From Actinoallomurus sp963850195 (GTDB lineage: Bacteria; Actinomycetota; Actinomycetes; Streptosporangiales; Streptosporangiaceae): a stretch of 64,000 bases of DNA. A program made the translations under genes and the position numbers. The stretch spans positions 1,984,001 to 2,048,000 of the forward strand of contig CAWKKD010000005.1 in the NCBI GenBank assembly GCA_963850195.1. The letters are read 5' to 3'. The notes beneath the pieces were generated by a model. That model saw only the letters and a program-made list of their open reading frames with translations, was not told the origin of the DNA and made no database searches. Position 1 is the stretch's first letter. Each line of letters opens with the position of its first letter. Positions 16,376-24,786 of the stretch are shown in pieces.

Positions 16376-17629
16376 ATGCTTCCAATGTGGTCCGCACCGG
16401 CCGCGGCCGGCCCGGTCGACGCCGCCGTCACGCTGCCCGGGTCGAAGTCGATGACCAACCGGGCGCTGATCATCGGCGCACTGGCCTCCGCGCCGACGCT
16501 CGTACGTCGGCCGCTGCGCAGCCGCGACACGCTGCTCATGGCGAACGCCCTGCGCACGCTCGGCGTCCCGGTGCGTGAGACCGGCGACGACTGGGAGGTC
16601 ACGCCCGGCGACCTACGCGGCCCGGCCACGCTGGACGTGGGCCTGGCCGGCACCGTCATGCGGTTCGTGCCGCCGGTCGCCGCGCTCACCGCCGGCGAGG
16701 TCTTCTTCGACGGCGACCCGGCCGCCCGCACGCGGCCGATGGGCCCGATCCTCGCCGCGCTGCGCGCCCTGGGCGCCGACGTCGAGGGCGACGCGCTGCC
16801 GTTCACGGTGCGCGGCTCCGGCATCCTCGCCGGCGGCCCGGTCACGATCGACGCCTCGAGCTCCTCACAGCTCGTCTCCGGCCTGCTGCTGGCGGCGCCG
16901 CGCTACGCCAAGGGCGTCGAGGTACGCCACGAGGGGCCGACGGTGCCCTCCGGAGCACACCTGGAGATGACCGTACGGATGCTGACCGAGGCGGGTGCCT
17001 CGGTGGAGACCGGGCCGGACGTCTGGCGGGTGGCGCCGGGTCCGCTGCGCGGCGGCGAGATCGGCATCGAGCCCGACCTGTCCAACGCCGCGCCGTTCCT
17101 GGCCGCCGCGCTCGTGACGGGCGGCCGGATCACGGTGCCCGGCTGGCCCGCCGACACGACGCAGCCCGGCGACGCGCTGCGGCACCTGCTCGCCGACCTG
17201 GGCGGCACGGTGGCCTACGAGGACGGCGACCTGACCGTACGCGGCACCGGCGTGATCCACGGGATCGACGTCAACCTCGGCGACGTCAGCGAGCTGAGCT
17301 GCGTGATCGCGGCGCTCGCCGCCCTCGCCGACGGCCCGTCGCGGCTGCGCGGCATCGCGCACATGCGCGGCCACGAGACCGACCGGCTGGCCGCGCTGAC
17401 CGCCGAGATCAACGGGCTGGGCGGCGACGTGCGCGAGCTGCCCGACGGCCTGGAGATCCGGCCACGGCCCCTGCGCGGCCGCGTCTTCCACACGTACGAG
17501 GACCACCGAATGGTGATGGCGGGCGCCGTACTCGGCCTGGCCGTACCCGGGGTCGAGGTGGAGAACCTCGCGACGGTCGGCAAGACACTTCCCGAATTCG
17601 GCGAGTTGTGGACGGAGATGGTGCGCTAG
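16376..17629 (+). CDS. aroA: 3-phosphoshikimate 1-carboxyvinyltransferase (EPSP synthase)
   Basis: 417 aa; transfers enolpyruvyl from PEP to shikimate-3-phosphate in aromatic amino acid synthesis. Motifs: LPGSKSMTNRALI (PEP/S3P lysine), GLAGTVMRFVPP (LxxxGTxxR type), DASSSSQLVSGLLLAAPR, and HMRGHETDRLAAL with EDHRMVMA. The open frame starts at 16202, but homology begins just after ATG 16376. rsgA follows 2 nt after the stop, the conserved actinobacterial order. Confidence 0.96.
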   Translation: MLPMWSAPAAAGPVDAAVTLPGSKSMTNRALIIGALASAPTLVRRPLRSRDTLLMANALRTLGVPVRETGDDWEVTPGDLRGPATLDVGLAGTVMRFVPPVAALTAGEVFFDGDPAARTRPMGPILAALRALGADVEGDALPFTVRGSGILAGGPVTIDASSSSQLVSGLLLAAPRYAKGVEVRHEGPTVPSGAHLEMTVRMLTEAGASVETGPDVWRVAPGPLRGGEIGIEPDLSNAAPFLAAALVTGGRITVPGWPADTTQPGDALRHLLADLGGTVAYEDGDLTVRGTGVIHGIDVNLGDVSELSCVIAALAALADGPSRLRGIAHMRGHETDRLAALTAEINGLGGDVRELPDGLEIRPRPLRGRVFHTYEDHRMVMAGAVLGLAVPGVEVENLATVGKTLPEFGELWTEMVR

Positions 17630-17631
17630 GC

Positions 17632-18624
17632 ATGGCGCGCGACTGGGCGAGACTCGACGAGGACGACGTACGTGTACGCCCGGGGAAGGGTTCCCGGCCG
17701 CGCACCAGGCGGCGTCCGTCGCACGACGACGCCATCACCGGATTCGTCGTGGCGGTCGACCGCGGCCGTTACACATGCCTCGTGGAGGAGGCCGCCGATC
17801 GCATGGTGACCGCGATGCGCGCGCGTGAGCTGGGCCGCAAGAGCGTCGTCGTGGGCGACCGCGTCGGCCTGGTCGGCGACGTGTCCGGCCGCGCCGACAC
17901 ACTGGCCCGCGTCGTACGCGTCGAACCACGCACGTCCACGCTTCGGCGCACCGCCGACGACACCGACCCGATCGAACGCGTCATCGTCGCCAATGCCGAC
18001 CAGCTCGCGATCGTCACCGCGCTGGCCGACCCGGAGCCACGGCCGCGCATGATCGACCGTTGCCTCGTCGCCGCCTACGACGCCGGCCTCGAGCCCCTGC
18101 TGTGCCTGACCAAGGCCGACCTGGCCGATCCGGACACGCTGCTGGAGACGTACGCCCCGCTGGGCGTTCCGTACGTCGTCACGCGCAAGGACCGGCCCGC
18201 CGACGACCTGCGCGCGCTGCTGCCCGGCCGCAACACCGTGCTCGTCGGGCACTCGGGCGTCGGCAAGTCGACACTGGTCAACGCCCTGGTGCCGGCCGCC
18301 GAACGCGCCGTCAGCGAGGTGAACCCGGTGACCGGCCGAGGCCGGCACACCTCCTCGTCGGCGATCGCGCTGGAGCTGCCCTCCGGCGACGGCTGGATCA
18401 TCGACACCCCCGGCGTACGCAGCTTCGGCCTCGCCCACGTCCAGCCCGCGGACGTCCTGGCGGCCTTCCCCGACCTCGCCGAGGGCGCCGAAGGCTGCCC
18501 GCGCCGCTGCACGCACATGCAGGAGGACTGCGCACTCGACGCTTGGGTCACCGACGGCCACGCCGACGCCTCCCGGCTGACCTCCCTGCGCCGCCTGCTC
18601 GCGAGCCGCGACACCGACGACTAG
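17632..18624 (+). CDS. rsgA: Ribosome small-subunit-dependent GTPase RsgA
   Basis: 330 aa; circularly permuted GTPase acting in late 30S maturation. The order is OB-fold, then G4 (TKAD), G1 (GHSGVGKSTLVNAL) and G3 (IIDTPGVRSF), followed by the zinc knuckle CPRRCTHMQEDC. ATG at 17632, 2 nt after the aroA stop, so translation is probably coupled. Its end overlaps the antisense TetR remnant. Confidence 0.95.
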   Translation: MARDWARLDEDDVRVRPGKGSRPRTRRRPSHDDAITGFVVAVDRGRYTCLVEEAADRMVTAMRARELGRKSVVVGDRVGLVGDVSGRADTLARVVRVEPRTSTLRRTADDTDPIERVIVANADQLAIVTALADPEPRPRMIDRCLVAAYDAGLEPLLCLTKADLADPDTLLETYAPLGVPYVVTRKDRPADDLRALLPGRNTVLVGHSGVGKSTLVNALVPAAERAVSEVNPVTGRGRHTSSSAIALELPSGDGWIIDTPGVRSFGLAHVQPADVLAAFPDLAEGAEGCPRRCTHMQEDCALDAWVTDGHADASRLTSLRRLLASRDTDD

Positions 18625-19200
18625 GGCCGAACGCCTTGAGGGTGAGGTCCATGAAGGCGTCGGCGTACTCGGGGGTCAGCGGGCCGGAACGGTGCAGCCA
18701 GCGCTGGTACAGGGGTGCGTAGAGCAGTTCGAGCACCAGATCGAGGTCGGCGTCGGCCGCGAGCCGGCCCGCTCGCTGCGCGCCGCGAGGCCGCACCTTC
18801 TTGGCCTCGTCGACGGGGCCGGCCAGCCGTTCGCGGTACTCGGCGGCCAGGCCGGGATCGTTGATGATCTCCGCGTTGAGCGCCCGGATCGGCGCCTCGA
18901 AGTCCGGATCGGCGAACTCGGCGGCGGTCGCCCGCATGACGGCCTTGAGGTCGGCCTCGACGTCGCCCGTGTCCGGGAGCACGACCCCTGCTCACCCTCG
19001 CTGAGCGCCAGGAACGCGTCGAAGACGAGAGCCGCCTTCGACCGCCACCACCGATAGATCGTCTGCTTGCCCGCGCCCGCCCGCGCCGCGATGCCCTCGA
19101 TCGACACGTTGGCGTACCCCACCTCGGAGATCAGCGCCCGCCTGGCCTCGAAGATCGCCTGCCGGACCGTTCGCTGCGGCGGGCGGGGTTCGGCTTCCTG
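18612..19200 (-). pseudogene. Frameshifted and 5'-truncated TetR regulator
   Basis: The N-terminal HTH is intact in one frame (VSIEGIAARAGAGKQTIYRWW at about 19063-19125), preceded by in-frame QAIFEARRALISEVGY but with no proper start: the frame runs into the SDR remnant at about 19200. After LALSEGEQG, near 18990-19000, the ligand-binding domain continues in another frame (VEADLKAVMRATAAEFADPD ... YADAFMDLTLKAFGP). One indel joins the two. It is a decayed gene or, less likely, a sequencing error. The 3' end overlaps rsgA. Confidence 0.72.
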
Positions 19201-19395
19201 GCGGTGGCCTGGCCGCCGCCCGCGACGTCGATCCGCTCGCGGAGCCGGCGGGGGAAGCCCCGGACGCCCTGGTACGCCTGCCGCTGGACGTCTCCGACCG
19301 CGCGGCCGTACTTCGACGTCAACCTGTTCGGCGCGATCTGGGTCGCCCAGGCCGTCGTCCCGTACCTGCGCGACCAGGACTGGGCCCCGGGCTAG
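19200..19395 (+). pseudogene. Remnant of a short-chain dehydrogenase gene
   Basis: Two SDR pieces in different frames abut near 19308. The first, from about 19203, reads GGLAAARDVD...DALVRLPLDVSDRAAV, the end of beta-2 to beta-3. The second reads YFDVNLFGAIWVAQAVVPYL before a stop at 19395. About 40-50 residues between them, including the NNAG segment, are missing, as are the glycine motif start and the catalytic YxxxK half. It lies divergently against the broken TetR gene, a common SDR-regulator arrangement. Confidence 0.65.
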
Positions 19396-19437
19396 TGTCG
19401 GTGCTCTCCCTGAGATCGGTCCTGGAAGGGAACGAAA

Positions 19438-20082
19438 GTGTCTGAACGATCAGGAACCCGTGGTCGGCGGCCGACCAGTCACGAACGCATGACGGGGCTG
19501 CCGTGGGACGCGTCGTACCACGATGGCCCCGCGCCGTGGGACATCGGCGGGCCGCAGCCGGCGATCGTGCGGGTGGCGGCCGACGGCGGATTCACCGGTA
19601 CGGTCCTCGACGCGGGCTGCGGGAGCGGCGACAACGCTCTTCACGTCGCCTCGCTGGGGTTCTCGGTTCTGGGCGTCGACGTGGCCGAGACGGCACTGGC
19701 GCTCGCCCGGGAGAAGGCCGACGACCGCGGGATCTCGGTCGAGTTCGCCACCGCCGACGCGTTCGCGCTGGAGCGCTTGGGGCGCCGGTTCGAGACCGTG
19801 CTGGACTGCGGGCTGTTCCACACCTTCGACCGCGACGAGCGACCGGCGTACGTGGCGAGTCTGGCGGCGGTGACCGAGCAGGGCGGAACCCTCTACGTGC
19901 TGTGCTTCGGCGACGAGGGTCCCGACACCGGCCCGCACCCCGTCAGCCGAGACGAGCTGCACGCGTCCTTCGACGCCGGTGATGGGTGGAGTGTCGCAGC
20001 CATCGAGCCGGACCGGGTTCATACGAGGTTTCACGGCGACGACGGCGCACCGGCCTGGTTCGCGACGATCAACCGGATCTAG
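19438..20082 (+). CDS. Class I SAM-dependent methyltransferase
   Basis: 214 aa. SAM motif I TVLDAGCGSGDNALHVASLG at about residues 54-73, acidic motif VLGVDVAETAL, motif post-I FATADAFAL and DCGLFHTF. This is a small-molecule methyltransferase of the thiopurine/tellurite type by overall pattern; the substrate is unknown. GTG start with GGAAGGGA 7 nt upstream. The stop overlaps the convergent gene by 4 nt. Confidence 0.88.
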   Translation: MSERSGTRGRRPTSHERMTGLPWDASYHDGPAPWDIGGPQPAIVRVAADGGFTGTVLDAGCGSGDNALHVASLGFSVLGVDVAETALALAREKADDRGISVEFATADAFALERLGRRFETVLDCGLFHTFDRDERPAYVASLAAVTEQGGTLYVLCFGDEGPDTGPHPVSRDELHASFDAGDGWSVAAIEPDRVHTRFHGDDGAPAWFATINRI

Positions 20083-20480
20083 GCGGTCTCCTCGCGGCGC
20101 CTGAACAGGTAGATCCCCACGATCTCCCCGCGGATCGAGGTTCGCTGGCCGGAGGTCATGAACTTGTCCCGTGAGTCCTCGCCGGTCTGCACGAACACGT
20201 GGCTCGCCTGCACGAACGCCCAGCCCTCGCCCTCGACCTGCGACAGCGCGTCCGTTCGCCCGGACTTCGGCCGATGCGGGCCCCAGCTCCCCTGATCCGA
20301 GCCGGTACCGCCATGCGCGCTCAGGTCCAGCTCGATCTCGAAGTACCCGTCGCCGCGCTCGAAGGCGGCTCGCGCCCGACCGGCCGGCGATTCCTCGAAC
20401 GCCTTGCGCTCGCGCTCCGCCTCTTTCTCAGCCGCCCGGGCGACCTTCTGCTCCGCCTTCTCCTCGCGCGTCAGCCCCAT
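20079..20480 (-). CDS. Conserved hypothetical protein, charged N-terminal helix
   Basis: 133 aa. The first 40 residues are a highly charged Glu/Lys/Arg/Ala helix (TREEKAEQKVARAAEKEAER), probably a coiled coil. The remainder (GYFEIELDLSAHGG ... GEGWAFVQASHVFVQTGEDS ... GEIVGIYLFRR) looks like a small beta domain. ATG at 20480 preceded by GGAGAGGG. I recognise the type among actinobacterial hypotheticals but know no function. Confidence 0.72.
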   Translation of the reverse strand: MGLTREEKAEQKVARAAEKEAERERKAFEESPAGRARAAFERGDGYFEIELDLSAHGGTGSDQGSWGPHRPKSGRTDALSQVEGEGWAFVQASHVFVQTGEDSRDKFMTSGQRTSIRGEIVGIYLFRRREETA

Positions 20481-20722
20481 GCCCGCCCTCTCCGATCCAC
20501 ATTCGCCGCGAGACGAATATGCCACGTGGAGGTCCACTGACCACGACCCAAGGTCGACGCCCGGCACCCCCTCGCCTGAGCCGGACGTCGTCCCTGCGCC
20601 TTACCCCGGGGTCTCCCCGCGCAGGGCGGCCCGCCGGCGTCTTTGGCGGCGGGCCATACATAGAGCACAGCAGAGCTCGCGCCGACTGACAAGAGCGCAT
20701 AGAAAACCTGGGCGATCTGACG

Positions 20723-20749
20723 ATTTTCGACCAAAATTTCCCCTAATCT
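20723..20749 (+). promoter_or_regulatory. Lrp gene promoter with AT-rich palindrome
   Basis: ATTTT-cgacc-AAAAT (20723-20737) is a perfect 5-bp inverted repeat 7 nt upstream of a TAATCT -10 (20744-20749), which lies 6 nt before the ATG. Lrp/AsnC proteins bind AT-rich palindromes and commonly autoregulate, so this may be the operator. The transcript would be leaderless. Confidence 0.45.
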
Positions 20750-20755
20750 CTGGTC

Positions 20756-21229
20756 ATGTCGCGCAGTGAGATCGATGACCTGGATGCCCGCCTGCTCGCA
20801 ACGATGCGGGCCCACCCCCGTGTCGGCCTCACCGAACTGGCCCGCCTCCTGCGCGTCGCGCGCGGCACCGTACAGGCGCGTCTCGACAAGCTGGTCGCCC
20901 GCGGAGTGATCGCCGACTTCGGCCCGACGGTACGGCCGGACCGGATCGGGTTTCCGGTTCTGGCGTTCCTGTCGCTCCAGATCGCCCAGGGCCACACGAC
21001 CGACGCCGTACGGCACCTGGAGACGCTGCCGGAGGTCCTGGAGGTCCACGGCACCAGCGGCACGTCCGACCTGCTGTGCCGGGTCGCGGCGCGGACCAAC
21101 GAGCACCTCCAGCAGATCATCGCCGACGTACTCGCTTCTCCGGCCTTCCAGCGGAGCGACACGATGGTCGTGCTGTCGACGCAGATCCCCTTCCGCGTCG
21201 AGCCCCTCCTGCGGTCGGCGCCGCGCTAA
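20756..21229 (+). CDS. Lrp/AsnC-family transcriptional regulator
   Basis: 157 aa. The N-terminal HTH (RVGLTELARLLRVARGTVQA, about residues 22-41; DDLDARLLATMRAHPR before it) is followed by a RAM ligand domain (FLSLQIAQGHTTDAVRHLET, VHGTSGTSDLLCRVAART). ATG start with no Shine-Dalgarno. The target amino acid is unknown. The gene downstream (21276) may be a target by position. Confidence 0.92.
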   Translation: MSRSEIDDLDARLLATMRAHPRVGLTELARLLRVARGTVQARLDKLVARGVIADFGPTVRPDRIGFPVLAFLSLQIAQGHTTDAVRHLETLPEVLEVHGTSGTSDLLCRVAARTNEHLQQIIADVLASPAFQRSDTMVVLSTQIPFRVEPLLRSAPR

Positions 21230-21275
21230 CCCGGGGGTCGCCCGCGAGAGCCCGTACGGCCAGGGCTCGATCGCG

Positions 21276-21572
21276 ATGCTGGAGCGCCTGCTCAACGCGC
21301 TCCACGTCACCGGCGAGGAACGGTACGGCCACCGCGTCCTGCGCGTCGACCGCGCCACCGTGCCCAACGCGATCGCCGCCATCCTGATCGCGATCCGCGA
21401 CCGTACCGGCAAGGTCCCCGACGTCTACTTCACGTGGGCCGAGGGCAACCCGGTCGCCGCGATGCTGCGCCACCTGGTGTTCGGCGCGGGCGAAATCGCC
21501 CCGGTCACTCGCGAGGTCCTACGCGAGCACGAACCCGACCCGGAACGCCGCCCCCGCGTCCACGTCAGCTAG
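21276..21572 (+). CDS. Unrecognised small conserved-looking protein
   Basis: 98 aa; alpha/beta mix with AIAAILIAIRDRTGKVPDVY and a C-terminal acidic/basic tail (REHEPDPERRPRVHVS). The frame is also open upstream through the Lrp stop region without a start codon, so the ATG at 21276 is the only plausible start. The ribosome site is weak (AGGG). It may be the 3' part of a once longer gene. Function unknown; it follows the Lrp regulator by 46 nt. Confidence 0.5.
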   Translation: MLERLLNALHVTGEERYGHRVLRVDRATVPNAIAAILIAIRDRTGKVPDVYFTWAEGNPVAAMLRHLVFGAGEIAPVTREVLREHEPDPERRPRVHVS

Positions 21573-21612
21573 CCCTCGACGGCGCGGAGGGGCTCGTGTA
21601 CGGCCGCGGACC

Positions 21613-22296
21613 CTAGAGCGTGTGCCGGAGGCCCAGTTCGTCGATTCGGGCCAGCAGATCGGCCGGATCGGCGTAGACGCGGAACGCCCCGGTCCGCTCG
21701 AGTTCCTCGCGCCCGTACCCGCCGGACAGCAGCCCGATCCCGAGCGCGCCGGCGCGCCGGGCGGCCAGCAGGTCCCAGACGCTGTCGCCGACCACCATCG
21801 AGTCGCGCGGGTCGACGCCGAGAAGGCTCGCCGCCGCCAGGAACAGGTCCGGGTCCGGCTTCGCGTACCGCACCATGTCCCGCGTGATCAACGGCGTGTC
21901 CTCGGGCAGCCCCAGCATCGCGAGCGACGAGTGCGCGGTCTCCATCCGGCCGCTCGTCGCGATCGCCCACGGCACACCGCGTTCGGTCAGGTACCGCAGC
22001 AGATCCGCGGCGCCCGGCAACGCACGTACGGTGTCGACCTGCTCGAGGTACGCCCGCGCGTGCGCCTGCTGCAGCCGTTCGGTGTCCTCCTTGGCCAGCG
22101 ACACGCCGGTCTCCCGAAGCAATGCGGACATGAAAAGCCCGCCGCTCATGCCGATCCGCCGATGGATCCGCCACACCGAAAGGTCGATTCCGACCGTCGC
22201 CAGCGCCGTACGCCAGGCGATCACGTGCTGGTAGACGCTGTCGATCAGGGTGCCGTCCAGATCGAACAGCAATGCGGGTACCGGAGGCTCCGGCAT
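21613..22296 (-). CDS. HAD-superfamily phosphatase
   Basis: 227 aa. Motif I ALLFDLDGTLIDS at about residues 8-20 (nucleophile Asp and acid/base Asp), motif II AIATSG, motif III KPDPDLF, motif IV VVGDSVWDLLAARRAG. A helical cap (about 20-85) makes it a subclass I phosphoglycolate/beta-phosphoglucomutase-like enzyme; the substrate is unknown. ATG at 22296 chosen at the start of homology. Divergent from hisN, sharing an 81-bp intergenic region. Confidence 0.88.
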   Translation of the reverse strand: MPEPPVPALLFDLDGTLIDSVYQHVIAWRTALATVGIDLSVWRIHRRIGMSGGLFMSALLRETGVSLAKEDTERLQQAHARAYLEQVDTVRALPGAADLLRYLTERGVPWAIATSGRMETAHSSLAMLGLPEDTPLITRDMVRYAKPDPDLFLAAASLLGVDPRDSMVVGDSVWDLLAARRAGALGIGLLSGGYGREELERTGAFRVYADPADLLARIDELGLRHTL

Positions 22297-22363
22297 CGCG
22301 ACACGTTCGGAAGATATTGGTGGCTTCACGCGGTCCAGTCTGTCTGTAAGCCTTCCGTCGCGA

Positions 22364-22369
22364 TAGCGT
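22364..22369 (+). promoter_or_regulatory. Candidate -10 of a leaderless hisN promoter
   Basis: TAGCGT ends 8 nt before the hisN GTG and no Shine-Dalgarno is visible; this suggests a leaderless transcript. Confidence 0.35.
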
Positions 22370-22377
22370 TGCACGCC

Positions 22378-23181
22378 GTGGCGGACTATTCGGATGACCT
22401 ACGCCTTGCACATGTCATGGCGGACGCGGCCGACGATGTCGCCACGCGCCGATTCCGGGCGCTCGACCTCCGGGTCGAGACGAAACCCGACCTGACACCG
22501 GTGACCGACGCGGATCACATGGTCGAAGAGACCTTGCGTAACACCCTCAAGCGTGCCCGGCCGCGTGACGCCGTGCACGGCGAGGAGTTCGGCCGTACGG
22601 GCTACGGCCCGCGCTGCTGGGTCATCGACCCCATCGACGCGACCAAGAACTACGTACGCGGCGTGCCGGTCTGGGCGACGATCATCGCCCTCATGGAGGG
22701 CGACGACGTCGTCGTCGGCCTGGTGTCCGCACCCGCGCTGAACCGCCGCTGGTGGGCCGCGAAGGGCGGAGGCGCGTGGACCGGCCGCAGCCTCGCCAAG
22801 GCCACCCGCTGCCGCGTCTCAGGGGTCTCGGAGCTGCGCGACGCGTCGTTCTCCTACTCCAGCCTGACCGGCTGGGAAGAACGCGGCCTCATGAGCGGCT
22901 TCCTCGACCTCAGCCGTACCGTCTGGCGCACCCGCGCCTACGGTGACTTCTGGTCCCACGTGATGGTCGCCGAGGGCGTCGTCGAGGCGTCGGCCGAGCC
23001 CGAGGTCTCCCTCTGGGACGTCGCCGCCCTCCAGATCATCATCGAGGAGTCCGGCGGCGTGTTCAGCGACCTGTCCGGCAAACGCCGCCCCGACGGCGGC
23101 AGCGTCGTCTGCTCCAACGGCCTGCTGCACGACGACATCCTCGGACACTTCGAAGAAGGCTCCGCAGCCCTGGACGCCTGA
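22378..23181 (+). CDS. hisN: Inositol-phosphatase-type histidinol-phosphatase HisN
   Basis: 267 aa, actinobacterial HisN-like member of the IMPase family, which removes phosphate from histidinol phosphate. It begins VADYSDDLRLAHVMADAAD as in Streptomyces-type HisN; metal motifs are GEEFG (Glu), WVIDPIDATKNYVRG and SLWDVAALQ (Asp). The usual DPIDGT reads DPIDAT, a Gly to Ala change next to the metal-binding Asp. The GTG has no Shine-Dalgarno. Other IMPase substrates are possible. Confidence 0.85.
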   Translation: MADYSDDLRLAHVMADAADDVATRRFRALDLRVETKPDLTPVTDADHMVEETLRNTLKRARPRDAVHGEEFGRTGYGPRCWVIDPIDATKNYVRGVPVWATIIALMEGDDVVVGLVSAPALNRRWWAAKGGGAWTGRSLAKATRCRVSGVSELRDASFSYSSLTGWEERGLMSGFLDLSRTVWRTRAYGDFWSHVMVAEGVVEASAEPEVSLWDVAALQIIIEESGGVFSDLSGKRRPDGGSVVCSNGLLHDDILGHFEEGSAALDA

Positions 23182-23195
23182 CCCTGGGCCGAACA

Positions 23196-23205
23196 AGATA
23201 TATCT
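23196..23205. promoter_or_regulatory. Perfect AGATATATCT palindrome
   Basis: A 10-bp perfect palindrome in otherwise GC-rich sequence, 68 nt upstream of the small membrane protein gene. It could be an operator for a dimeric regulator. It is short, so the call is weak. Confidence 0.3.
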
Positions 23206-23272
23206 CAGGATCAGGAACACCGCCCCGGTCCACAGGCGTTCTCAAGGCGGAGTCCACGGAACGGAGAAAATC

Positions 23273-23458
23273 GTGGGACGCACCGGAACGATCATCATCG
23301 GGGTCGTCGTCGCGCTGATCGCCTTCATGCTGCTGCCAGGCTGGCTCAAGCTTCTGAGCGTCCTGCTGCTCGTCGGCGTCCCCGCGGTCGGCTACCTCAT
23401 GCTCGACCCCTCACAGCGCCGCCGCCTGCGCGGCCAGGGCCGCAAGCGCCTGGGCTGA
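23273..23458 (+). CDS. Small two-helix membrane protein
   Basis: 61 aa: IIIGVVVALIAFMLLPGW and LLSVLLLVGVPAVGYLML are two membrane helices, ending in a basic tail (RRRLRGQGRKRLG). GTG start with CGGAG 8 nt upstream. No function recognised; good codon bias and a clean start support it as a gene. Confidence 0.7.
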   Translation: MGRTGTIIIGVVVALIAFMLLPGWLKLLSVLLLVGVPAVGYLMLDPSQRRRLRGQGRKRLG

Positions 23459-23613
23459 GCCCCCGCACGGCGAGCCCCGGTCCTGCTCGGGCCTGGGCGC
23501 CCCGTCGCGTGCTGGTTCGTCCGGCTTGATGCCGGACACACCCAAGGATCCTGAACGATGGGGCCTGGGGCCCGGCAGCGACGAGGATTGCCGGCTTGGG
23601 GGGAGTGATTCCT

Positions 23614-24717
23614 ATGGCCTCGGAACGGCCGATCTTCATCGTTGGCTGCCCGAGGTCGGGCATGACTCTGCTCCGGCTGATGCTGCGCGCCCACCCGCGG
23701 GTGGCGATCGCACCGGAGACGCGCTTCCTGCTGGGGGCGTACGAGAACCGCGCCGCGTACGGCGATCTGCGTAAGGCCGCCAACCGGCAGGCCCTCGCCG
23801 AGTGGATCGTGGCCGGGGCCGGCACGCGATTCGGAGACCTCGGGCTCGACCCGCGCACCGTCGCCGCGGAGATCGCCTCGGGGCCGCCGACCCTCGGATC
23901 GGCGATCGGCATCGTGCTGCGGGCGTACGCGCGGCGGCTGGGGAAGCCCCGCTGGGGCGACAAGAGGCCCGGGTACGTACAGCACCTCGACGTGCTTCTC
24001 CGGCTCTTCCCCGACGCCCAGATCGTGCACGTGGTCCGCGACGGGCGCGACTGTGTCGAGTCGCTGAAGTGCACGCCATGGTGGCGCATGGGCACCTACC
24101 ACGCGGTGGCGACCTGGACCCAGGCGATCGACGCCGGCCGGGCCGCCGCGCGGAGGCTGCCTCCCGACGCCTATATCGAGACGCAGTACGAGTGCCTGGT
24201 CGCCGACCCCGAGAGCGAGCTCCGCCGCCTCTGCGCCTACCTCGAAGAGGATTACGCCCCGGTGATGGCCGTACCGGGCGGGTCGGCCCTGGCACAGTGG
24301 CGCGAACGCCGTATCGGCACCGGGCGCCCGTCCGGCGCCTCAGAGGCCGGCCTCGGGCGCGGAGCGACGGGACCTCGGGGCCTCAGGAGCCCGGAACCCG
24401 GGACGCTCGAATCCAGGACCCTCGAACCCGCGAGGTTGGAGTCCCGGAGGTTCGAGTCCTGGGAGACGGAGCTGTGCGAGACCGTGATGGCCGAACGCCT
24501 CGCGGCCTACGGGTACCCGTTGCGGCCCATGGCGCTGCCACCGGTGCAGCACCTCGCGCGCTATACGACGATCACCGCGCACCGGCGGCTCGCGGCGCGG
24601 AAGCGCGCCGTGTGGGATCGCGGGGTCCGTGCGGGTGAGCCACAGCCGGTCGCGTCGCGTCTCGACGGCGCCCCGACGGAAGAGGCACCGGCGTGGAGTG
24701 TGCCAGGAGTCTCGTGA
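23614..24717 (+). CDS. Sulfotransferase family protein with repeat insert
   Basis: 367 aa. The PAPS 5'-phosphosulfate loop FIVGCPRSGMTLLRLML is at the N-terminus and the 3'-phosphate motif VVRDGRDCVESLK near residue 145. WRMGTYHAVATWTQAI and EDYAPVM fit the Sulfotransfer_3 group. A 5-residue repeat tract (LESRT LEPAR LESRR type, 24397-24468) interrupts the C-terminal part and is not typical. ATG 23614 is preferred (GGGGGGAG upstream); the TTG at 23596 is unlikely. The acceptor is unknown. Confidence 0.85.
   Translation: MASERPIFIVGCPRSGMTLLRLMLRAHPRVAIAPETRFLLGAYENRAAYGDLRKAANRQALAEWIVAGAGTRFGDLGLDPRTVAAEIASGPPTLGSAIGIVLRAYARRLGKPRWGDKRPGYVQHLDVLLRLFPDAQIVHVVRDGRDCVESLKCTPWWRMGTYHAVATWTQAIDAGRAAARRLPPDAYIETQYECLVADPESELRRLCAYLEEDYAPVMAVPGGSALAQWRERRIGTGRPSGASEAGLGRGATGPRGLRSPEPGTLESRTLEPARLESRRFESWETELCETVMAERLAAYGYPLRPMALPPVQHLARYTTITAHRRLAARKRAVWDRGVRAGEPQPVASRLDGAPTEEAPAWSVPGVS
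24397..24468 (+). repeat. 15-bp/5-residue degenerate tandem repeat inside sulfotransferase gene
   Basis: About four to five units encode PEPGT, LESRT, LEPAR, LESRR, FESWE. The underlying DNA repeats a C(t/g)CGA(a/g)-CC type word with drift. It looks like slippage expansion; preceding codons are also low-complexity Gly/Arg/Ser. Confidence 0.5.
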
Positions 24718-24786
24718 GGGCGGCGCCAGCGCGCTCGAGCTGGTCCTCAAGACCGGCTACGGCGTCAGCAAGGACCAGAAGGACGG

